NCBI GenBank assembly: GCA_002483395.1
Contig: DLHV01000266.1
Span: forward strand, 40,298-46,430
DNA length: 6,133 bases
Direction of reading: 5' to 3'
DNA from: Chloracidobacterium sp. UBA7659
GTDB lineage: Bacteria > Acidobacteriota > Blastocatellia > Pyrinomonadales > Pyrinomonadaceae
The notes beneath the pieces were generated by a model that worked only from the letters and a program-made list of their open reading frames with translations, made no database searches and was not told the DNA's origin. Both the position numbers and the translations under genes were made by a program. Shown here piece by piece: positions 1 to 4,500 of this stretch. The stretch's first letter is position 1, and the number at the start of each line of letters is the position of its first letter.

Positions 1-1
1 G

Positions 2-199
2 CACCAGCCGCAGGTCGCTTCGCAGGCGGACCGGCATTTGGTGATCGAGAAATCGATGGCGAAAGGCCGCACGGCCATCGCCGTTCGCGAGCTGGATAAA
101 ACCGAAAGGATCGAAGAGATCGCCCGAATGCTCGCTGGCGAAACAATAACAAACGCCGCCCGCGAGAACGCCCGTGAAATGATCGCCGCAGCGGGCTGA
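2..199 (+). CDS. recN: DNA repair protein RecN, C-terminal fragment (5' end outside window)
   Basis: Sixty-five codons open at the left edge and end in TGA at 197-199. The visible residues start HQPQVASQADRHLVIEK, which matches the segment after the Walker B/D-loop of RecN (family pattern THxPQVA...ADxHxxVxK). They continue with a strand containing GRT.I.VREL and the terminal EEIARMLAGE...ARE helix, which is the standard RecN ending. RecN is a cytoplasmic SMC-like ATPase that acts in double-strand-break repair by bringing DNA ends and sister chromatids together. The ATP-binding N-terminus and the coiled coil lie outside the window, so intactness cannot be judged. The asparaginase gene follows on the same strand after 122 bp that contain a large inverted repeat, so co-transcription is uncertain. 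The identification rests on recalled family motifs, but the C-terminal pattern is distinctive. Confidence 0.9.
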   Translation, partial: HQPQVASQADRHLVIEKSMAKGRTAIAVRELDKTERIEEIARMLAGETITNAARENAREMIAAAG

Positions 200-204
200 T
201 TTTC

Positions 205-310
205 ACCACAGAGAATCAGAGACGCAGAGGAAGGAAATGTTCAAGCGGTGAGAATATTAAAAAACAGCAGCATTGCTCTCTCATCCTCCGTGTCTCTGTG
301 TCTCTGTGGT
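205..310. repeat. Imperfect 27-bp inverted repeat, CCACAGAGA type
   Basis: The left arm (205-231, beginning ACCACAGAGA) and the right arm (284-310, ending TCTCTGTGGT) are reverse complements at 23 of 27 positions and are separated by a 52-bp AT-richer loop. Both arms carry the iterated (C)AGAGAC motif. I recall intergenic repeats of this CCACAGAG(A/G)CACAGAG style from many environmental bacterial genomes, so this is probably a dispersed REP/MITE-like element. If transcribed it could fold into a long hairpin between recN and the asparaginase gene and might act as a terminator or mRNA-stability element, but there is no T-tract after the right arm. Confidence 0.75.
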
Positions 311-321
311 TAAATTTCATT

Positions 322-1338
322 ATGCCTTCGGAAGTTCTTGCACAAGTCATTCGCGGCGAAACGGTCGAATCGATCCACCGCGGCCATTTAATCGTTCTCG
401 ACGGCGAAGGCAAGACGATCACACGCGTCGGTGACCCGAAAACGGTAACGTTCTTTCGCTCGGCGGCAAAACCTTTTCAGGCGCTGCCTCTCATCACGAG
501 CGGTGCCGCCGATGCATTCGGTTTTTCGGAAGAGGAGATCGCTCTTGCATGTGCCTCACATTCCGGCGAGGCCCGGCACGTGCGGATTGCCGAATTGATG
601 CTCGAACGCATCGGCCTTAGCGAAGCCTATCTTCGCTGCGGAACCCACATGCCGTTCTACGAAAAAGAGGCCGAGCGGATGTTGCGTGCCGGCGAATACC
701 CGAACCAGCTTCATAACAACTGCTCCGGCAAACACGCCGCGATGCTGGCCGTTGCAAGGCACTTTGACGCCGACCTTGCCTCCTACGAGGATTTTGAACA
801 CCCCGTTCAAAAAGCAATATTAAGCTCGGTCGCCGAATTCGCCGAGATTCCGAAAGACGAGATCGCCCTCGCCGTCGATGGCTGTGCCGCCCCGAATTTT
901 GCATTGCCCGTTTCCGCAATGGCCCGTTCGTTCCTGAACCTCATCTCGCCGCCGGAAAGTTTTGATGAAACGACACGGTCGGCGGCCGCTCGTATCGTCT
1001 CTGCAATGACAAGATTTCCCGAACTGATCGGCGGCAGCGAGCGGCTCGACACAATGCTGATGCAGGCCGCCGAAGGCCGCATCATCTCAAAAGTCGGTGC
1101 TGACGGCGTCTGGCTCTGCGGCGTTTTGCCGTGCGAAAAATACCCAACCGGTCTAGGCATCGCACTAAAGATCGAAGACGGCGACGACAGACGCGCAAGG
1201 CCGGTCGTTGCGGTTGAATTATTGAGTCGATTCAAAGTTCTCTCGGCAAACGATCTTCCCGAATTGGCGCCGATGCCCGTCAGAAACCGCCGCGGCGACA
1301 TCGTCGGCCGAATCGAGGCCGCCATTGATTATCTCTGA
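322..1338 (+). CDS. L-asparaginase, Rhizobium etli type (Asparaginase_II family)
   Basis: This 338-residue protein probably hydrolyses L-asparagine to aspartate and ammonia in the cytoplasm; no signal peptide is visible. It is not the E. coli AnsA/AnsB fold but the serine-hydrolase-like family (Pfam Asparaginase_II) typified by R. etli ReAIV/ReAV. The key residues described for that family can all be placed: the SxxK pair Ser47/Lys50 in RSAAKPFQ, Ser79 in ACASHSGE, the metal-site residues Cys134 and Lys137 in NNCSGKHAAM, Cys188 in VDGCAAPNFALP, and Lys257 in IISKVGADGV. Length is normal and the reading frame is unbroken, so it should be active. The start is set at ATG 322 because MPSEVLAQVIRG fits the family N-terminus. 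The frame stays open to a GTG at 298, but that lies inside the inverted repeat. No Shine-Dalgarno is evident before ATG 322. A truncated second copy follows at 1455. Confidence 0.93.
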   Translation: MPSEVLAQVIRGETVESIHRGHLIVLDGEGKTITRVGDPKTVTFFRSAAKPFQALPLITSGAADAFGFSEEEIALACASHSGEARHVRIAELMLERIGLSEAYLRCGTHMPFYEKEAERMLRAGEYPNQLHNNCSGKHAAMLAVARHFDADLASYEDFEHPVQKAILSSVAEFAEIPKDEIALAVDGCAAPNFALPVSAMARSFLNLISPPESFDETTRSAAARIVSAMTRFPELIGGSERLDTMLMQAAEGRIISKVGADGVWLCGVLPCEKYPTGLGIALKIEDGDDRRARPVVAVELLSRFKVLSANDLPELAPMPVRNRRGDIVGRIEAAIDYL

Positions 1339-1432
1339 CGGCTCAAAGAAGCAAGCCGGACAAACCGCTTGGGACACGCCGGCGCGCGTTTCTCCGGCTG
1401 ACCCGTGCAAACGTAATACTTAACAGTTTCCC

Positions 1433-1442
1433 GGAAGGGGAG
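1433..1442 (+). promoter_or_regulatory. Relict ribosome-binding site of the asparaginase-like remnant
   Basis: The purine tract GGAAGGGGAG lies 12 nt before ATG 1455. The spacing is longer than optimal, but the tract resembles a Shine-Dalgarno and suggests that the remnant start was once a translated gene start. The intact asparaginase gene at 322 lacks such a tract. Confidence 0.4.
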
Positions 1443-1454
1443 TTTTAATCACCT

Positions 1455-1514
1455 ATGTCTTCTCAAGTTTTAGCAAAGGTCATTCGCACAGTGGAAACGG
1501 AAATTCGAGCTTAA
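1455..1514 (+). pseudogene. Truncated 5' remnant of a second asparaginase-like gene
   Basis: A 19-codon reading frame begins MSSQVLAKVIR and ends at TAA 1512-1514. Eight of its first eleven residues match the start of the intact upstream asparaginase (MPSEVLAQVIR), and 26 of 33 nucleotides match. Beyond codon 11 the similarity fades (TVETEIRA against GETVES), and none of the catalytic motifs follow. It sits 116 bp downstream of the intact gene on the same strand, as expected for one member of a former tandem pair. The remainder appears to have been lost, and the 3' end of the minus-strand propeller gene overlaps it by 35 bp. The match is short, so coincidence cannot be excluded, but the agreement at a start codon beside a paralogue is hard to explain otherwise. 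It is unlikely to encode a functional product. Confidence 0.6.
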
Positions 1515-2766
1515 TCTCTATTGATCGAAGGATACCGTCGGTCTGAAATTCCGTGTCCACGACCGTATCGCCACAAACAGCAACCTGCTTGAAATTGGGC
1601 GGAACGGTCGGTGTCTGAATCGCGCCGACCGGCGACAGCGTACCCGTAGTAGCATCCATGCTATAGGCTCGTATCTCGTCCCGGTCGTCCGCGCCGCCGG
1701 GGCCGTTGATGTTGACTGTCGCGGCGAAAAGCATATTCAGCCCTGGGTCGAAATCCGGCGGCGCGAAGAACATATTCGGTAAGACATCGATATCCGTGAG
1801 GAAGTGGCCCGCGGGCGTGTCCGCGCATCCAACGGGCTGGCCGTTGCTGTTGATGCTGCAAACTCTGATCAAATCTTGGCCGCTTCCCGGCGTATCGATC
1901 GCAATGAGCACCCTGGGAAAAGCTTGCGCCGTTAGTGTCAATTCCACGTCACGCGGCCGGGCTGACAGCGGTATGGTTGATTTAGGCTCAAGCGTGTTTC
2001 CGTCCCATTTGTAGATATTGATACTTTGACCTACATCGTTGGCAACGGCTACATGCCCGCGGGCACCCATTATTACAACGTGAGGGGTCGGATCGGTTTC
2101 CGCGCAGTCGCCCGGTGTGATGAGTCCGAACTCGTCAATCGCGCTTGAGCAAACGTTATCGGAGCCTCGGTTGACGATAATGATATGGCCGAAAGCTACT
2201 GCAACGTCAAATGGCTCTTCACCTCCGCTCGGTGCGGGGTTTGTTCCGGTGCCCGCTCCAGCGGAAAATATCGAACCCGTAAGCAATGATCTGCCCGTCA
2301 GGAATCCTCCATATGCGGCAGTCTCTTCGACCGGCTGGGGAATTCCGTTCTTGATACGCAGGGCCCGGACCTCATTGTCTATAGAATTGACAACCACAAG
2401 AAACTCGCCGCCGCGCGCCAGGGCCATCTGTCTTGGTTCGCGCCCCGCAGGCGTGCGGGTAAGGAACGTCAGCCTTCCGTCCGGCTCCAGGCGGTGTGTC
2501 ACGATCTCGCCCGGCTGTCCGGCGACGAACGAGGCGTTGGAGACGAACGTTCCGAATGGGGTTCTATTTATTGCGACGTCGCCCGGTCCAGGCCCGGCAA
2601 GCGTGCTTGTATCGACAAGCGTAAGCGAACCGCCTTGCGGCAGCGCCGTTCCGTAAAGGAAAAGCACGATTGTCAGCAGGGCAAAAATAACAAAGCCCGC
2701 ATTTCGGCCGGGCCGATCGAGCTTGCCGAACTTATCTCGTACGACCGATCGTGAATTCGCTAACAT
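1480..2766 (-). CDS. Exported beta-propeller protein, YncE/lactonase-like
   Basis: This 428-residue protein starts at ATG 2766, chosen because GGAGGAGGT (2773-2781) sits 6 nt upstream. The frame is open further upstream to about 2952, but no better start is seen there. Residues 1-22 are positively charged, 23-41 form a hydrophobic segment (GFVIFALLTIVLFLYGTAL), and PQGG follows, so the chain is probably exported or membrane-tethered. The rest is beta-rich with recurring propeller-blade phrases: PGDVAINRTPFGTFVSN, PRQMALARGGEFLVVVNS, PFDVAVAFGHIIIVNRGSDN, PHVVIMGARGHVAVAND and RPRDVELTLTAQAFPRVLIA. These resemble the 7-bladed YVTN/lactonase repeat families. Six cysteines (206, 221, 303, 314, 398, 427) are spaced as possible disulfide pairs, which fits an extracytoplasmic site. 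Substrate and role are unknown, and lactonase activity should not be assumed. It is divergent from a winged-helix membrane regulator that could control it. Confidence 0.8.
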   Translation of the reverse strand: MLANSRSVVRDKFGKLDRPGRNAGFVIFALLTIVLFLYGTALPQGGSLTLVDTSTLAGPGPGDVAINRTPFGTFVSNASFVAGQPGEIVTHRLEPDGRLTFLTRTPAGREPRQMALARGGEFLVVVNSIDNEVRALRIKNGIPQPVEETAAYGGFLTGRSLLTGSIFSAGAGTGTNPAPSGGEEPFDVAVAFGHIIIVNRGSDNVCSSAIDEFGLITPGDCAETDPTPHVVIMGARGHVAVANDVGQSINIYKWDGNTLEPKSTIPLSARPRDVELTLTAQAFPRVLIAIDTPGSGQDLIRVCSINSNGQPVGCADTPAGHFLTDIDVLPNMFFAPPDFDPGLNMLFAATVNINGPGGADDRDEIRAYSMDATTGTLSPVGAIQTPTVPPNFKQVAVCGDTVVDTEFQTDGILRSIEIKLEFPFPLCE

Positions 2767-2772
2767 CTTATT

Positions 2773-2781
2773 ACCTCCTCC
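2773..2781 (-). promoter_or_regulatory. Strong ribosome-binding site of the propeller gene
   Basis: Read on the minus strand the sequence is GGAGGAGGT followed by the 6-nt spacer AATAAG and ATG at 2766. It is the best Shine-Dalgarno in the window, and it fixes the start at 2766 rather than at upstream in-frame starts (about 2814 and 2952). Confidence 0.85.
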
Positions 2782-2910
2782 GACCACGTAATACCTGCCG
2801 TCGGGCCCGATCATGCAAGTTCCTGCTGCCGCTTGCTGCAGTTTCACCTCTCTTGCGTTTCCGTGTCTTCCGAACGAAAAAGCGGCAAGCGGCCGGCAGG
2901 AAAAAAAGTG

Positions 2911-2940
2911 TTGCCTTTGGCGCCTGACGCGTACTACAAT
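2911..2940 (+). promoter_or_regulatory. Possible sigma-70-type promoter for the regulator gene
   Basis: TTGCCT (2911-2916) and TACAAT (2935-2940) are separated by 18 bp. The -10 box matches the consensus at 5 of 6 positions and the -35 at 4 of 6. Transcription would start about 145 nt before the regulator ATG, putting the 11-bp repeats inside the leader, where a bound regulator could block elongation. Promoter consensus in this phylum is poorly defined, so this is a weak call. Confidence 0.3.
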
Positions 2941-2997
2941 GCTGGCAAACAAAAGTAACGACCCTTTCGGGCTTGCAGGCTTCGAACATCGATCGGC

Positions 2998-3014
2998 TTA
3001 GGGGATAAACCTAA
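2998..3014. promoter_or_regulatory. Short inverted repeat TTAGG-N7-CCTAA
   Basis: TTAGG (2998-3002) and CCTAA (3010-3014) form a 17-bp dyad with an AT-rich centre. It lies 17 bp upstream of the 11-bp repeat array in the divergent region. It could be an operator half-site pair, but five-base arms also arise by chance. Confidence 0.25.
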
Positions 3015-3030
3015 ACCAGAGCGGGTGGAA

Positions 3031-3074
3031 AAGTCTTTAAGAAGTTCTGAAAAAGTTCCCGAAAAGTTACCAAA
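3031..3074 (+). promoter_or_regulatory. Four tandem 11-bp repeats (AAGTT-type), putative winged-helix operator
   Basis: AAGT recurs at 3031, 3042, 3053 and 3064, so the spacing is exactly 11 bp three times in succession. The units are AAGTCTTTAAG, AAGTTCTGAAA, AAGTTCCCGAA and AAGTTACCAAA, giving a consensus near AAGTTCYNRAA. OmpR/PhoB-family winged-helix domains bind head-to-tail direct repeats spaced 10-11 bp, one helical turn apart. The array ends 17 bp before the ATG of a gene encoding exactly such a domain. Autoregulation, possibly with control of the divergent propeller gene, is a natural inference, but no binding evidence is available. Confidence 0.6.
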
Positions 3075-3081
3075 GAATTGT

Positions 3082-3086
3082 GAAGG
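3082..3086 (+). promoter_or_regulatory. Ribosome-binding site deciding the regulator start
   Basis: GAAGG lies 5 nt upstream of ATG 3092. The alternative in-frame GTG at 3080 has no purine-rich site before it, only the end of the 11-bp repeat array, so ATG 3092 is preferred. Confidence 0.5.
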
Positions 3087-3091
3087 CAGTT

Positions 3092-4279
3092 ATGAGCAGG
3101 CAGGCGGCCCACATTTACGAATTCGACTCTTTCCGTCTGGACCCGGACGAACGCGTTCTCTTTCGTGACGGCGTGCCGATATCCGTTTCGCCAAAGATCT
3201 TTGAGACACTGCTTGTACTCGTTCGCGAGAGCGGCCACATCGTCGAGAAAGACGATCTGATCTCGCAAGTTTGGCCCGACACGTATGTCGAGGAGAACAA
3301 CCTTTCGCAATACATCTCCACGCTCCGCAGGGTCATCGGAGACGAGCCGCGCGGGTCGCGCTTTATCGAAACTGTGCCCCGGCGCGGCTACCGCTTCACA
3401 GCGGCCGTGCGCGAGATCCGCAGCAATGGCTTCGAAATGAACGGCGCGGCGCGCACGGAAGTACGCCTGGCTGACGCAGAGACCAAGGCGCAGGCAGAGA
3501 GAAGCGGAGTCACTGAAACACGTAGAAGCAAAAGCCGGATAGCCGTCGGCGTGTCATCCGGTCGCGGAGCGGCCACCTCGATCTCTCTTTCGTTCCTCAT
3601 CTTCACGGCGGCGATAGGCATCGCTCTCGGCCTGTCGGGTTTCGGTGGGCAGAGCCAGCCTGCCAATGAATCGCGCCTGTCACCCGGGATGCCGGTTGCG
3701 AAAGAATTCACCATCAAATCGTTCGATCCCAGCGTGTGGCCGCGTGAGGATGACGAGATCTGTGTCGCCGGTTTCGTTATCGAGGATTTTGAGGACACGT
3801 CGCTGGTTGATGGGCTGAAGATTGAACTGTCGGGCGGGACGGAAGATTTCGCGCCGACCGGTCGGGCGCCGATGGTCTTTCACCCGGACGTGGATGACTC
3901 GGGCGGCGCCCGCGTCTTTGTCCCGGGCGTTTGGGACGGATCGAGGCTGCTGATCAACCGAACCAGCCCGCCGCCCCACGGCTATGCCGATTACGCTTGG
4001 GGCGACGTGACGTTTCACATCATTGGAGGAGCATCCTCGTTCGGGTTCAGTTTGCACGAAATGGACCTTGATACCGAACTGTTCGTCAATGGAGTCTCCC
4101 TGTTCAACCTTAGGAGACTCCTTCCCAGCGGTTCCATGCGCGGCGGCTACGTGCGGATCGACGCCGCCGCAGGTGTGGCGATCCACTCGGTAAAAGTCGC
4201 AAACGGCGTCAACAATAAGACAGGCGATGGCTTGGGCTTCGATCACGTTGCGTTTGAACCGTTGGGGCGCGCACGCTGA
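3092..4279 (+). CDS. Membrane-anchored winged-helix (Trans_reg_C) regulator with beta-rich outer domain
   Basis: This 395-residue protein has three parts. Residues about 9-106 are an OmpR/PhoB-type winged-helix DNA-binding domain: EFDSFRLDPDERVL at the start, the helix pair around LLVLVRESGHIVEKDDLI, the recognition region EENNLSQYISTLRRVIGD, and the wing motif ETVPRRGYRF. This style is abundant in Acidobacteriota. A charged linker (107-160) leads to one hydrophobic segment (about 162-184, SISLSFLIFTAAIGIALGL). The remaining ~210 residues are probably extracytoplasmic and beta-rich, starting near FVIEDFEDTSLVDGL and ending with GDGLGFDHVAFEPL. That ending is reminiscent of the jelly-roll domains of many secreted PEP-CTERM-type proteins, though no sorting signal is present. 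There is no receiver domain, so it is a one-component, ToxR/CadC-like regulator. The ligand is unknown. The gene is divergent from the propeller gene and preceded by a candidate operator array. Confidence 0.85.
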   Translation: MSRQAAHIYEFDSFRLDPDERVLFRDGVPISVSPKIFETLLVLVRESGHIVEKDDLISQVWPDTYVEENNLSQYISTLRRVIGDEPRGSRFIETVPRRGYRFTAAVREIRSNGFEMNGAARTEVRLADAETKAQAERSGVTETRRSKSRIAVGVSSGRGAATSISLSFLIFTAAIGIALGLSGFGGQSQPANESRLSPGMPVAKEFTIKSFDPSVWPREDDEICVAGFVIEDFEDTSLVDGLKIELSGGTEDFAPTGRAPMVFHPDVDDSGGARVFVPGVWDGSRLLINRTSPPPHGYADYAWGDVTFHIIGGASSFGFSLHEMDLDTELFVNGVSLFNLRRLLPSGSMRGGYVRIDAAAGVAIHSVKVANGVNNKTGDGLGFDHVAFEPLGRAR

Positions 4280-4291
4280 CCAGGGTGGCAG

Positions 4292-4429
4292 TTACCTCTT
4301 GTCGGATATCCCAGATTGCAGCAGCCGATCAAGCTGCCTGACCACAGAGCTTCTTGAACTCCTCTCGGTCTCTTGAATTTGCTTAAGTCCAAAAGCAATA
4401 TCGTCGTCGATTGTCAGCGTCGTTCTCAT
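4292..4429 (-). CDS. Small ribbon-helix-helix protein, VapB/CopG antitoxin-like, apparently solitary
   Basis: This 45-codon gene runs from ATG 4429 to TAA 4292-4294. It begins MRTTLTIDDDIAFGLKQIQ, the typical start of type II antitoxins of the ribbon-helix-helix class: a short beta strand for DNA contact, then helix A (about 11-22). RSSRSSVVRQLDRLLQSGI (about 23-41) fits helix B. The usual 25-35-residue C-terminal tail that wraps the toxin is missing. No PIN or other toxin gene lies downstream, because the winged-helix gene converges with only 12 bp between stop codons. It may therefore be a minimal DNA-binding protein or the relic of a toxin-antitoxin pair. There is no Shine-Dalgarno; an overlapping ATGTTATGA sits at the start. 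An inverted repeat at 4467-4500 is a plausible autoregulatory operator. The flavoprotein gene lies upstream on the same strand, 70 bp away. Confidence 0.6.
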   Translation of the reverse strand: MRTTLTIDDDIAFGLKQIQETERSSRSSVVRQLDRLLQSGISDKR

Positions 4430-4466
4430 AACATTGTAATAAAATCTAATTTTACTCTAATCGACA

Positions 4467-4500
4467 ACATCAAGACATCAAAATACTGCTGTCTTGATGT
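4467..4500. repeat. Perfect 11-bp inverted repeat, operator or hairpin
   Basis: ACATCAAGACA (4467-4477) and its exact complement TGTCTTGATGT (4490-4500) flank a 12-nt centre. A further ACATCAA half-site occurs at 4475-4481, giving three 7-bp half-sites. The element starts at the stop codon of the flavoprotein gene and lies 38-71 nt before the small RHH gene start. It may be the RHH operator, since VapB/CopG-type proteins bind such repeats, or a 3' hairpin of the flavoprotein mRNA. The stem is AT-rich and no T-run follows directly, so it is a poor intrinsic terminator. Confidence 0.7.

Larger units (their letters stand above)
2767..3091. other. Divergent intergenic/regulatory region
   Basis: This is a 325-bp non-coding stretch between the start of the propeller gene (minus) and that of the winged-helix regulator (plus). 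Short open frames cross it but none shows a family-like sequence. It contains the propeller ribosome-binding site, a 12-bp inverted repeat with a 42-nt loop (2828-2839 / 2882-2893, 11 of 12 paired), a possible plus-strand promoter (2911-2940), a TTAGG-N7-CCTAA inverted repeat (2998-3014) and four 11-bp direct repeats (3031-3074). I could not identify a convincing minus-strand promoter by eye. Confidence 0.7.

Noticed and set aside
298..321. GTG 298 as the asparaginase start (eight extra residues)
   Set aside because: The added codons are the right arm of the inverted repeat, and the family N-terminus begins at MPSEVLAQVIRG (ATG 322).
1354..1399. AGCCGGA...TCCGGCT inverted repeat after the asparaginase stop as a terminator
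   Set aside because: Seven-base arms with a 32-nt loop and no T-run; too weak to call.
2117..2656. Plus-strand open frame of 179 codons opposite the propeller gene
   Set aside because: It is the antisense shadow of a well-supported gene, with low-complexity composition and no family motif or ribosome-binding site.
2767..2952. Extension of the propeller gene to a start near 2952
   Set aside because: The added 62 residues are low-similarity and basic, and a strong GGAGGAGGT site places the start at 2766 directly before a normal export signal.
4321..4337. GCAGC-N7-GCTGC hairpin as a terminator for the regulator gene
   Set aside because: It lies inside the RHH gene, the stem is only five pairs and no T-tract follows.
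4341..4349. ACCACAGAG, matching the start of the 205-310 repeat arm
   Set aside because: Only nine bases, inside the RHH coding sequence, with no second arm nearby.
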